Shown: piece by piece, positions 1 to 6,613 of the stretch | How the letters are laid out: every line of letters starts with the position of its first letter | Numbering within the stretch: position 1 is the stretch's first letter | Origin: a virus | Length of the DNA stretch: 64,000 nucleotides | IMG/VR virus record: IMGVR_UViG_3300033984_000293 | Coordinates: 62,001-126,000 of that record | Reading direction: 5' to 3' (one strand) | Notes under the pieces: generated by a model | Databases searched by the model: none | Seen by the model: the letters and a program-made list of their open reading frames with translations, nothing else | What the model was told of the DNA's origin: nothing | Made by a program: the position numbers and the translations under genes

Positions 1-245
1 GCATTTATATATCTATTGGTCTCAGCATACAATTCGTCGGTTCGTTTAATCTCACCATCTATACGACGATGTAGGTCATCACCTGTTCTATTTATTTCTG
101 TGAAGATGTGTCCTTGTACTTGTTCCAATTGGGAACATTTATTTTTTAATCTTTTAATCTGAATGTACATCATAACCACAACTCCAACTCCCAGTACCCC
201 GAGAACCAAAACTATACCCATAATGAACGATGTTAAATCTACCAT
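1..245 (-). CDS. N-terminal membrane-anchored coiled-coil protein, partial
   Basis: Reads from ATG at 243-245 off the left edge, so the C terminus is missing. Residues 5-28 are a strongly hydrophobic segment (LVLGVLGVGVVVMM), followed by a polar, charged region rich in E, R and K that could form a coiled coil. The product is probably a single-span membrane protein with its soluble part in the cytoplasm. No family is recognised. Confidence 0.7.
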   Translation of the reverse strand, partial: MVDLTSFIMGIVLVLGVLGVGVVVMMYIQIKRLKNKCSQLEQVQGHIFTEINRTGDDLHRRIDGEIKRTDELYAETNRYIN

Positions 246-285
246 AATTTCTTTTTTTTTATTTGTTTATTATTGAACTGATAAT

Positions 286-666
286 TTATTGTTTAACTCC
301 TCCCCACAAATAACCATCACCATATGAAGTACATATTTCTTCACCGGGTTGGATTGTTTGTAAAGAGTAAAATTGAAATGCTCGTTTAGTTGGGTGATTT
401 CTCCACATTGCGTTATTAGTATCTGAATGATTATATATACATCCATACCCTAATGGTATCACATATTCAGTCCAATTTGGTCCTTGAGGATAACAAAATC
501 TATAATCATCAAGTAATCTTGATTGTTCCCATTTTTTTGTTGGTAAAGTCACTAAATGACATTCTTCAATCAACTCATCTTTTTCAATGACATCAATTGC
601 AAATACCCCCATTCCTTTTCCTGGAGAGGGTTTAATCTCTATTTTGGTCGGTATTAATAAATTCAT
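286..666 (-). CDS. SET-domain protein (putative protein lysine methyltransferase)
   Basis: The 126-residue product has the SET landmarks. There is an N-terminal GKGMGVFA segment, a central YGCIYNHSDTNNA segment matching the NHS motif that forms the S-adenosylmethionine pocket, and a C-terminal IQPGEEICTSYGDGYLW segment with the catalytic tyrosine region. This is the minimal SET core with no pre- or post-SET cysteines. SET proteins transfer methyl groups to lysines; the target here is unknown and could be a host or virion protein. It lies 25 bp downstream of smpB on the same strand and may be cotranscribed with it. Confidence 0.8.
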   Translation of the reverse strand: MNLLIPTKIEIKPSPGKGMGVFAIDVIEKDELIEECHLVTLPTKKWEQSRLLDDYRFCYPQGPNWTEYVIPLGYGCIYNHSDTNNAMWRNHPTKRAFQFYSLQTIQPGEEICTSYGDGYLWGGVKQ

Positions 667-691
667 AAGTAAATTATAATAAAAAAAGAGA

Positions 692-1129
692 CTATTTCAA
701 GTCTCTTTTCATATCTCTTTCAATGTCCCGAGATTTAATACTGTCTCGTTTATCGTATGTCTTCTTTCCTTTGGCAAGAGCAATCTCCATCTTAACTAAC
801 CCGGTATCATTTATGAATACACGATAAGGAACGATGGTGGTTCCGTTGATTAGTTCGTTCTCCAATTTATTAAGTTCTTTTCGTTTAAGTAATAGTTTTC
901 TATCCTTTACGGTCTCGTGAAAGGACCCGAACCCATAATCAGAGATATTCATTCCCTTTATAAACAACTCACCATTGTTGAAGTAACAAAACCCCTCAGA
1001 TATGGAGACCTTTCCCTGACGGATGGACTTTACCTCTGAACCAACTAGTTTGATTCCCACGATTAGTGTCTGTAGGAATGAATACTCAAACTTGGCTTTC
1101 TTATTGACTATGTTAATTGATTTTTTCAT
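692..1129 (-). CDS. smpB: SsrA-binding protein SmpB
   Basis: Full-length SmpB (145 aa; family about 150-160). The beta-barrel core GIKLVGSEVKSIRQG, the IKGMNI segment, the DRKLLLKRKEL segment and the positively charged tail YDKRDSIKSRDIERD are all present. SmpB binds the tRNA-like domain of tmRNA and brings it to stalled ribosomes for trans-translation. I do not find an obvious ssrA gene in the window, so the protein may use host tmRNA or bind one of the tRNA-like RNAs encoded nearby. A TATCTTTG promoter box lies directly upstream at 1134-1141. Confidence 0.95.
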   Translation of the reverse strand: MKKSINIVNKKAKFEYSFLQTLIVGIKLVGSEVKSIRQGKVSISEGFCYFNNGELFIKGMNISDYGFGSFHETVKDRKLLLKRKELNKLENELINGTTIVPYRVFINDTGLVKMEIALAKGKKTYDKRDSIKSRDIERDMKRDLK

Positions 1130-1133
1130 ACGA

Positions 1134-1141
1134 CAAAGATA
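1134..1141 (-). promoter_or_regulatory. Bacteroidota -7 box for smpB
   Basis: TATCTTTG on the minus strand matches the Bacteroidota -7 consensus TAnnTTTG just upstream of smpB. No clear TTTG -33 box is seen. Confidence 0.5.
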
Positions 1142-1206
1142 ATGATTTTTTTTCTAATAATTATGACTTTTTATACTTTTTGAGATATTTATAATAAAGA
1201 GATATT

Positions 1207-1359
1207 ATGAACCCAAGAAAAAAAGAAGAAGATAAAAAAGTAAAATTTGGAATCTGTGTTGACCCGGTAATATACCAAAAAATGGAAGATGAGATGATTA
1301 ACAAATCTCGCCTGATTGAAACACTATTGAAAGAACATTATGGAAAAAAAAGTTTGTAG
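1207..1359 (+). CDS. Small ribbon-helix-helix-like protein preceding HNH endonuclease
   Basis: The 50-residue product has a basic and acidic N terminus (PRKKEEDKKVKFGICVD) followed by a strand and two helices (YQKMEDEMINKSRLIETLLKEH), the layout of an RHH DNA-binding protein. It overlaps the start of the HNH gene by 20 bases, implying coupled translation. A sister gene at 4797 has the same length, the same PR/PK-K-ED-KK-K-G-I pattern and the same overlap with another HNH gene. It probably represses or guides its partner nuclease. Confidence 0.7.
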   Translation: MNPRKKEEDKKVKFGICVDPVIYQKMEDEMINKSRLIETLLKEHYGKKSL

Positions 1360-1960
1360 TAAGTGTAAAGAAGAAAAAGAGGTTTGCGAGTTTGGGAAAC
1401 GAAAAGATTCCAAAGATGGTCTGCGAAGTGAATGTAAAAGTTGTGCTAAAGAATGGAGATTAAAGAATCGAGAACATTTATTAAAATATAATAAAAATTG
1501 GAAAAATTCTAATTCAGAACACGTTTATCATTATCATAAAAAATATAAAGAAGAAAATGATGAAGAATTAAAGAAATATCAAAAAGAATGGTATCTACAA
1601 AATAAAAATATTCTTAATGAAAAAATAAAACTAAAAAAATTAACAAACCCAATATTTTTAGTTTCGTGTTCAGTTAGAAAAAGAATGTCCGAGTATATTA
1701 AAAAAAATAATATATTGAAAAAAAATAAAACTTTTAAAGTTGTTGGATTGAACCCTATTGAATTATCTCATTACTTGGAAACTCAATTTACAGAAGGAAT
1801 GTCTTGGAATAACTATGGAAAGTATGGGTGGCATATTGACCATATAATTCCGTTATCTTCAGCAAAAAATGAAAATGAACTTTATAAGTTATGTCATTAT
1901 ACTAATCTCCAACCACTATGGGCAGAAGACAATCTAAAAAAATCAAATAAACTATTATAA
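1340..1960 (+). CDS. HNH homing endonuclease with N-terminal zinc finger
   Basis: The 206-aa product begins with a Cys4 zinc-binding module (CSKCKEEK near 6-13, CKSC near 32-35). A lysine-rich linker follows, and a C-terminal HNH domain has WHIDHIIPLSSA, then LCHYTNLQPLWAEDN. HNH nucleases cut DNA with one divalent metal; free-standing phage versions spread by homing. It sits on the plus strand beside a minus-strand ncRNA/tRNA block and shares its plan with the gene at 4939. A bidirectional terminator follows. Confidence 0.9.
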   Translation: MEKKVCSKCKEEKEVCEFGKRKDSKDGLRSECKSCAKEWRLKNREHLLKYNKNWKNSNSEHVYHYHKKYKEENDEELKKYQKEWYLQNKNILNEKIKLKKLTNPIFLVSCSVRKRMSEYIKKNNILKKNKTFKVVGLNPIELSHYLETQFTEGMSWNNYGKYGWHIDHIIPLSSAKNENELYKLCHYTNLQPLWAEDNLKKSNKLL

Positions 1961-1962
1961 AC

Positions 1963-1998
1963 AAAAAAAGGTGTCACAAATTAATGTAACACCTTTTT
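1963..1998. terminator. Bidirectional intrinsic terminator
   Basis: The arms AAGGTGT and ACACCTT are flanked by an A-run on the left and a T-run on the right. It can end both the HNH gene on the plus strand and the long ncRNA on the minus strand. Confidence 0.7.
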
Positions 1999-2882
1999 GG
2001 CTTAATACGATGAGAATACTCGTCTTATTGAGAATCTTCGGAAGGATTATTGTTTCCCTTCTTTTCCACCATCTTTTGAATGGTAATCCTCATTGCCGAT
2101 TGGTTAGACCAATCACTCCTTAAGATATCATTTACTCTCTCATTATTCAACTCTCTTTAACCTTGCGAGCTAACTCCGGATTCGACTCCGTAGAGGTTTT
2201 TGGCGAGAATACATTCAGACTTGCGGTCATCCTGTGCAACGAACAGCTCGTTACTATGTAGGCAACTTGTCAATGATACCTGACAGACACTTTTGCTTTT
2301 TTCTGTTTAGTTTTTCACCATATTGAAAATAGTTATTGTGTTGTGGATGTGTCCAAGTAGAGGTCTGTCTTAGGCTTCATCATCTTTTGGACGAAGAAAT
2401 ACCAACCTACTCGGTAGAGCGTCCCCACTCTCATATTTTAAGAATTCTTCGAATCAAAATCTTGGTAGATGTTTGATAAGGATAATGACAGCACCACCTG
2501 TTACTTATCTTGTCTTTCGACTTTAAGATTTCTCTCATATTGGAACCCGTAATAATTAAGTTGGATAACCTAACTTCTTACTTGATTCCTATCACTTATT
2601 CCTATTGGAGTTCCCCCCTCAACCGAAAGACCCACATCTCCCGGTCACCTAACCACTTTCTCTAAAGCGTTGCCCTCAATACTGAAGGTCAGATGGTATG
2701 TGACTTGTATACTCGAGTCCCATTTCTGAGACCGCAAACCTGTTAACACAACAGATTCACTTTAGCCCGGTTTCCCGGTTTATTTAAGGATGATATACCA
2801 CCCATTATCGTTTTTTACTCCACCGAAGTGGGTAAAGGATAATCTAAAATTTCTAAGAACGTCTTGAGGTTTCCCTCATTTG
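1970..2882 (-). ncRNA. Large structured non-coding RNA (about 900 nt), GOLLD/ROOL-like candidate
   Basis: No credible ORF fills this interval on either strand. On the minus strand it has a full Bacteroidota promoter just upstream (boxes at 2888-2895 and 2915-2918) and an intrinsic terminator at the far end, so it is a self-contained transcript. It is rich in local hairpins: CCGG-GAAA-CCGG and GTC-GAAA-GAC with GNRA loops, ATTGGT-CTA-ACCAAT, ACCAT-TCAAAAG-ATGGT inside GGATT/AATCC, and CGGA-GTCGAA-TCCG. Length, phage context and position beside tRNA genes fit the GOLLD and ROOL families of large ornate phage RNAs. Family membership is inference only. Confidence 0.6.
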
Positions 2883-2887
2883 TTTTA

Positions 2888-2918
2888 CAAAGGTAAGTGA
2901 TTTTTTTCATTTGTCAAA
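2888..2918 (-). promoter_or_regulatory. Bacteroidota promoter of the large ncRNA
   Basis: TACCTTTG (2888-2895) and TTTG (2915-2918) on the minus strand, with a 19-bp spacer. The next transcribed region is the 900-nt ncRNA. Confidence 0.7.
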
Positions 2919-2950
2919 CACTTTTGTAATTTTTTTTTATTTTTTTTTAA

Positions 2951-3180
2951 TCTGTGATAAGACCTTAAGATTTACTCATTCGTAGGTCACCCATTCTGTA
3001 CTACCTAAAACTCGCCTTTAACATCCGTTCTACCCAAACCATCGTTTATTTCTTGTTAACCTCACGGTTATCTTTGAGTACCTCCTCAACTGTAATCTGA
3101 TAGGGACTCCATATTGCTCGTCATTTCTGACTCCCTATGGGGTTCTGCTGTAATAGGTCTATCTGCTATCTTATCACAGA
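2951..3180 (-). ncRNA. Structured RNA closed by an 11-bp terminal helix
   Basis: The first and last bases pair perfectly: CTGTGATAAGA (minus strand, at 3169-3179) with TCTTATCACAG (at 2952-2962). Inside are ATAGGGA/TCCCTAT enclosing GTCA-GAAA-TGAC, TAACC-GTGA-GGTTA with a second GNRA loop, TTGAG-GAGGTA-CTCAA and TAGGT/ACCTA. There is no ORF. It may be a separate RNA, or part of one long transcript with the tRNA-like genes upstream, since the nearest promoter is at 3540. It lacks the RNase P and tmRNA landmarks I looked for. Confidence 0.5.
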
Positions 3181-3328
3181 ATAAAATTTGTAAACCCTTG
3201 AGAAGGAATCTGTGGGCGTGTATAGGATTACTTGTCTACCTTCTATCCATCCGGGTCTCTCACCCGACGAAACTTTACTACAAATAAATTCGTAGTTCCA
3301 TCCCCCACCAAATTATGGTTTACTTTTG

Positions 3329-3418
3329 TGGTATCAGATGGGCTCGAACCACCGGCACAGAGTCTTTCGTTACTCCTGCTCTACCAAAGGAGATAAATCT
3401 CCACTGAGCTATAATACC
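3329..3418 (-). tRNA. tRNA-like gene with a 14-nt hairpin inserted in the D loop
   Basis: Acceptor GGTATTA/TGATACC with A73, canonical T-arm (GGTGG TTCGAGC CCATC) and 5-nt variable loop. The D-arm reads GCTCAGT, then GGAGA-TTTA-TCTCC, then TTGGTAGAGC. Deleting the perfect hairpin restores an ordinary D-arm. The anticodon stem GGAGT/ACTCT encloses eight bases (AACGAAAG) with no U at position 33, so no anticodon can be assigned. Confidence 0.55.
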
Positions 3419-3428
3419 ATATATTTTA

Positions 3429-3502
3429 GTGGACGTATGCTCTACCATCTGAGCTACGGGGTTAAGACCGGAGGGATTTGAATCCTCGACACAACGTCCA
3501 CC
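3429..3502 (-). tRNA. Candidate circularly permuted tRNA gene
   Basis: On the minus strand a T-arm (GAGGA TTCAAAT CCCTC) comes first and a canonical D-arm (TAGCTCAGATGGTAGAGC) comes second, the reverse of a normal gene. The outer ends pair perfectly (GTGGACGT with ACGTCCAC) and would form the anticodon arm. The acceptor halves CGGTCTT and AACCCCG are directly adjacent and pair at five of seven positions. This is the layout of permuted tRNA genes known from some algae and archaea. A degenerate tRNA or a tRNA-like element is the alternative. Confidence 0.4.
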
Positions 3503-3539
3503 TATTTTTTCAATAATTTTAAGAACTTTATTTCTTCTA

Positions 3540-3571
3540 CAAAGATAATACTTTTATTTTAATATATCAAA
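3540..3571 (-). promoter_or_regulatory. Bacteroidota promoter of the aberrant tRNA pair
   Basis: TATCTTTG at 3540-3547 and TTTG at 3568-3571, 20-bp spacer, 38 bp upstream of the candidate permuted tRNA. Confidence 0.65.
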
Positions 3572-3730
3572 TTATTTTAAAAATAATTCTAACAATTTTG
3601 TAATACCTAAACCAAAACACATTCCGGCAACAAAATAACTGAATGCGGGATTTCTACCTTTTTCTTTTTGAATTTTTGCACCGTATAGATTTATAACCGT
3701 CAATCCGAATTGTATTAATACTATTTCCAT
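3572..3730 (-). CDS. Small membrane protein
   Basis: 52 aa, with a hydrophobic N terminus (IVLIQFGLTVINLYG) and a hydrophobic C-terminal half (FSYFVAGMCFGLGI) joined by a basic KIQKEKGR loop. Two membrane spans are likely. A full promoter lies 27 bp upstream. No family is recognised. Confidence 0.55.
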   Translation of the reverse strand: MEIVLIQFGLTVINLYGAKIQKEKGRNPAFSYFVAGMCFGLGITKLLELFLK

Positions 3731-3756
3731 AATTTGTTTCTTTTTTAATTAGAGTA

Positions 3757-3787
3757 CAAAGATAATACTATTTTTTAATCTACCAAA
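3757..3787 (-). promoter_or_regulatory. Bacteroidota promoter of the small membrane gene
   Basis: TATCTTTG at 3757-3764 and TTTG at 3784-3787 with the preferred 19-bp spacer. It overlaps the 3' end of the preceding gene. Confidence 0.65.
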
Positions 3788-3927
3788 TCTTTTTTTGAAT
3801 TTTCATCAATTTTTTTTAATTCACTAATAAGTTGGTTACCGTACCACTCTAACCATTCAATATGGGTAAACTTTGAATCCGGATTATCCGACATAAAGTT
3901 TTTGTATTGTGTTTCTAATGTTGCCAT
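3775..3927 (-). CDS. Small hypothetical protein
   Basis: 50 aa, starting MATLETQYKNFMSDNPDSKF and ending in a lysine-rich helix (ELKKIDENSKKDLVD). Soluble and probably helical. It sits 15 bp downstream of an aberrant tRNA gene and may share its transcript. No family is recognised. Confidence 0.5.
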   Translation of the reverse strand: MATLETQYKNFMSDNPDSKFTHIEWLEWYGNQLISELKKIDENSKKDLVD

Positions 3928-3942
3928 ATAATTTAATTTTAG

Positions 3943-4019
3943 TAGTCAGAACAGGATTCGAACCTGTGTGTCCACATAAGGGGTTTCCTTACCGTGCATC
4001 TCCAATGTGCTACCTGACT
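3943..4019 (-). tRNA. tRNA-like gene, anticodon not assignable
   Basis: Acceptor AGTCAGG/TCTGACT with A73, D-arm GCA-CATTGGAGA-TGC, and T-arm ACAGG TTCGAAT CCTGT all look genuine. The anticodon region is about five bases too long. Its best fold is GTAAGG-AAACC-CCTTAT with a 5-nt loop, followed by an 8-nt variable segment. No loop placement gives U33. Confidence 0.5.
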
Positions 4020-4261
4020 AAATTGTGAATCAAAAAATTTCAGCCTTAGCTCAAAAATATCATCACACGATAAGACTTCTTTGTATGGTTCAGGTATCTA
4101 AACAACCTAGGTCATTCTGAATCTTCATATCATTAAAGCAATACCTTTTTTAAGGTTCAAATCCGAACTGTAACTCATTTATTCCTTAACTTACCTAAAT
4201 AAGTCTCTATGTTTATTCATAGCCCCTGTAGATACTACAGGTAGTTGACATCGTCGATTTG

Positions 4262-4406
4262 TAGTCAGGACAGGATTCGAACCTGTAAGGTATAACCACT
4301 AAAATCGTGGAGATGGAGGTCAATTCCTCTTTTACAATACCAACCTGTGAGCGTCTACCATCAGGAATTAGCTTTATCAGTGCTACCCTTGTTCCGCCAC
4401 CTGACT
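4262..4406 (-). tRNA. Interrupted tRNA-Leu-like gene (145 nt) with insertions in D and anticodon loops
   Basis: Acceptor AGTCAGG/CCTGACT with A73 and T-arm ACAGG TTCGAAT CCTGT. The D-arm is that of tRNA-Leu (GGCGGAA ... TGGTAGACGC), but about 31 bases intervene, containing TAGC/GCTA pairing. The anticodon side is also expanded by some 40 bases, with GGTAT/ATACC enclosing GAGG-AATTGA-CCTC and CCAC-GATTTTA-GTGG. It is twice normal tRNA length, and the anticodon cannot be read. Confidence 0.5.
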
Positions 4407-4575
4407 ATTTAAAAACTAATGGTGTGTTGTTACACCAAGATACGAGGTTCGTTACCACCTACGTGTGACACCCAATAACGATTTCCCTGGATGTTGACTT
4501 TTTGTCCGTACACTCCCACAAGGGGACAACTCCTTAGAAGATGGATACTATCAATCCCACTTCCCATTAGTTTTG

Positions 4576-4677
4576 TAGTCAGGACAGGATTCGAACCTGT
4601 TCCGTCTTTGCCATAAAGAGTCGGCCTTACCGTTACTCAACCTTGGGGAGGTGATACCAACCAATGGTCTCCTAACT
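4576..4677 (-). tRNA. tRNA-like gene with a roughly 37-nt variable region
   Basis: Acceptor AGTTAGG/CCTGACT with A73, D-arm ACC-ATTGGTT-GGT, and T-arm ACAGG TTCGAAT CCTGT. The anticodon stem is imperfect (TCACC/GGTTG) with loop TCCCCAA, where C replaces U33. The variable region is about 37 nt and folds into CCG...CGG capped by TCTTT-ATGGC-AAAGA. A promoter lies 15 bp upstream. Confidence 0.45.
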
Positions 4678-4691
4678 ATTTTATTATGGTA

Positions 4692-4722
4692 CAAAGATAA
4701 TACTTTATTTTAATTTACCAAA
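4692..4722 (-). promoter_or_regulatory. Bacteroidota promoter of the first tRNA-like block
   Basis: TATCTTTG at 4692-4699 and TTTG at 4719-4722 with a 19-bp spacer. It reads into the three tRNA-like genes at 4677-3943. Confidence 0.7.
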
Positions 4723-4796
4723 TTTATTTTATAAAAATCTGATAAAAATCCGTCTTTTAATATTTTTCCGGATATTTATATATAAATAACATTATA

Positions 4797-4949
4797 ATGG
4801 GTAGACCTAAATTAAAAGAAGACGATAAAAAAGGTAAATTAGGTATAACAATATCTAAAGAACTTATCAATAAAATAAACAAAATTACAAATAATAAATC
4901 ATTATTTATTGAAGAATTAATTATTAAATATTTCAAGAATGGAGAATAA
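4797..4949 (+). CDS. Small ribbon-helix-helix-like protein preceding HNH endonuclease
   Basis: 50 aa (MGRPKLKEDDKKGKLGIT...), predicted strand followed by two helices ending in FIEELIIKYFKNGE. It has the same length and pattern as the gene at 1207, and likewise overlaps the downstream HNH gene, here by 11 bases. It is likely a DNA-binding partner or repressor of the nuclease. Confidence 0.7.
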   Translation: MGRPKLKEDDKKGKLGITISKELINKINKITNNKSLFIEELIIKYFKNGE

Positions 4950-5559
4950 AATATGTTCTAAATGTAAAGTTGAAAAACTATTATGTGATTTTCATAATAA
5001 TAAAAAAGAGAAGAGTGGTAAAAACTGTCAATGTAAAAGTTGTGTAAAACTTTGTTATAAATATATTAAAAAAATACCCATTATAAATTTAGAAGAATCT
5101 ATTAAAAAAGAAAATTTAAGAAAATTAAAAAAAAGTGTGTATAATAAAAAGTATCGTGAAGAAAATCGTGAAATATTAAAGAAGAAAAAAAATATTTATA
5201 AACAAATTAGGATAAATGAAAATCCTTTAGTTAAACTACGTTTTAGGATTTCCAATAACATAACTGTTTCGTTAAAACGAAATGGTGGTAAAAAATTAAG
5301 TAAAACTACTAATATTTTAGGGTGTTCTTTTGATGATTTTAAGAAACATATTGAATTATTATGGGAATCTTGGATGAGTTGGGAAAATTATGGTAACCCA
5401 AAAGATGGTATTTATCAACCAAATAAAACTTGGGATTTAGACCATATAACTCCATCCTCAAAGGCAACATCTGAAGAAGAAATACTTAAATTAAATCATT
5501 ATAGTAACTTTCAACCATTATGTTCTTATAATAACAGATTCATAAAAAAAGGTGACTAA
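4939..5559 (+). CDS. HNH homing endonuclease with N-terminal zinc finger
   Basis: 206 aa, the same length as the nuclease at 1340. N-terminal Cys4 finger (CSKCKVEK, CQCKSC), long lysine-rich middle, C-terminal HNH domain with WDLDHITPSSKA followed by LNHYSNFQPLCSYNN. The second half of the motif is intact, so it is probably active. The two paralogues bracket the ncRNA and tRNA-like block 1.97-4.7 kb, as expected for homing elements targeting either side of it. Confidence 0.9.
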   Translation: MENKICSKCKVEKLLCDFHNNKKEKSGKNCQCKSCVKLCYKYIKKIPIINLEESIKKENLRKLKKSVYNKKYREENREILKKKKNIYKQIRINENPLVKLRFRISNNITVSLKRNGGKKLSKTTNILGCSFDDFKKHIELLWESWMSWENYGNPKDGIYQPNKTWDLDHITPSSKATSEEEILKLNHYSNFQPLCSYNNRFIKKGD

Positions 5560-5572
5560 TGTCACCTTTTTT
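5543..5572 (+). terminator. Intrinsic terminator overlapping the HNH stop codon
   Basis: AAAAGGTGAC-TAAT-GTCACCTTTT, with a trailing T-run. The stop codon lies in the loop. Confidence 0.7.
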
Positions 5573-5720
5573 ATAATTTTAACAAAAAACTATGTCAATC
5601 CACCAAAACTGTTAAAATCTCCTACTTACCTATATGGGCTCGGCCATCCCGTTGTCATATTGATTTACCTGAAACTTCTTTGGGTTGTTGATTGACCACT
5701 CCCACTTACTCAAGTAGTTT

Positions 5721-5975
5721 TTACATACTCATCATCCAACCCATTCGGTTTTGTTCTTGATACTGAGAATAAGTACATTTTCTCATTGTCTTATAATCCG
5801 GTCTCAACTTAACGTGAGTTGGGTATTTTTTTTCGTGTTCTTTGTGTTCTCTCACCACTTTAGCGTAAGCCTCTCTTTTACTTGGTGCCCACACGTCATT
5901 AAATCCTCCACCTATCCAATTGAATAAATATAAATACTCCCCGTTAACACTTCTATATAATTTCTCTTTAGTCAT
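5721..5975 (-). CDS. Hypothetical protein
   Basis: 84 aa, basic, with aromatic-rich YLYLFNWIGGGFNDVWAPSKREAYAKV and a KKYPTHVKLRPDYKTMRKCTYSQY segment. It reads like a small soluble alpha/beta domain. It sits 3 bp before the next minus-strand gene, probably in one operon read from the promoter at 6173. No family is recognised. Confidence 0.65.
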   Translation of the reverse strand: MTKEKLYRSVNGEYLYLFNWIGGGFNDVWAPSKREAYAKVVREHKEHEKKYPTHVKLRPDYKTMRKCTYSQYQEQNRMGWMMSM

Positions 5976-5978
5976 AAT

Positions 5979-6149
5979 TTATCCGTGATTTTCTTTATGT
6001 AGTAAGGTTCCAAAAGCATTTGAACCAATTGAAATTAGTAAATATCCAAACCAAATACCGTTTGTTTTAATAGTTAATCCAACAACCACAAATCCAATTA
6101 TAACCAATAGACTTAATAAAGATAATGTGTGTTTTGATAATTTTGTCAT
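5979..6149 (-). CDS. Small two-span membrane protein
   Basis: 56 aa. Hydrophobic segments LLSLLVIIGFVVVGLTI and IWFGYLLISIGSNAFGTLL are separated by a short KTNG turn; the ends are basic (MTKLSK, HKENHG). A full promoter lies 24 bp upstream. Function unknown. Confidence 0.6.
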   Translation of the reverse strand: MTKLSKHTLSLLSLLVIIGFVVVGLTIKTNGIWFGYLLISIGSNAFGTLLHKENHG

Positions 6150-6172
6150 AATAATTAGTTTTAAATTCGGTA

Positions 6173-6203
6173 CAAAGATAATACTTATTTTTAATCCACC
6201 AAA
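6173..6203 (-). promoter_or_regulatory. Bacteroidota promoter
   Basis: TATCTTTG at 6173-6180 and TTTG at 6200-6203, 19-bp spacer. It drives the two small genes at 6149-5721. Confidence 0.7.
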
Positions 6204-6425
6204 TTATTTTTCATAAATTAAATCAGTTTTTTCACAACCATCTTTTAATTCAAGTAAACCATTTCTACATTGTCTTTTGATAATGTCTAAAATAACTGAT
6301 AATTCGTCCGATTTTTTTCTATTTATTTTCCCCCAATCTAATGAACCCCATTTAAAAGTGGATTCTATCGTTTTTAGTTCTAAAATAAACTCCTTTTTTT
6401 CAGTATTAGTTTGCCAATTACTCAT
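6204..6425 (-). CDS. Hypothetical protein
   Basis: 73 aa (MSNWQTNTEKKEFILELKTI...), helical and charged, with one KRQCRNGLLELKDGCEKTD segment. It has its own promoter at 6450. No family is recognised. Confidence 0.6.
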   Translation of the reverse strand: MSNWQTNTEKKEFILELKTIESTFKWGSLDWGKINRKKSDELSVILDIIKRQCRNGLLELKDGCEKTDLIYEK

Positions 6426-6449
6426 AATTTTATATTTTTAAATCCGGTA

Positions 6450-6480
6450 CAAAGATAAGCATTAAATCGACATCTCCAAA
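6450..6480 (-). promoter_or_regulatory. Bacteroidota promoter
   Basis: TATCTTTG at 6450-6457 and TTTG at 6477-6480, 19-bp spacer, 25 bp upstream of the 73-aa gene. Confidence 0.7.
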
Positions 6481-6613
6481 TATTATTTTAATTTTTTTCA
6501 AAAAAATTTTTTACGATAACGATTACGTAAATTAATTTGGCATAAAACTTGATATTACGGATTTGTTAACCTATTTATTTAACGAAATTAAACATTATTT
6601 AAAACAAATTATT

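Noticed and set aside
2951-3180. RNase P RNA or tmRNA in the structured region near smpB
   Set aside because: The 5' GAGGAAAGUC and 3' ACAGAA-GGCTTA blocks of RNase P are not both present, and no tag-peptide ORF or SsrA-type tRNA-like domain could be found.
4576-4677. Four-base anticodon (CCCC) frameshift suppressor
   Set aside because: Allowing an 8-nt loop worsens the anticodon stem; a 7-nt loop with C33 pairs better, so the claim is not supported.
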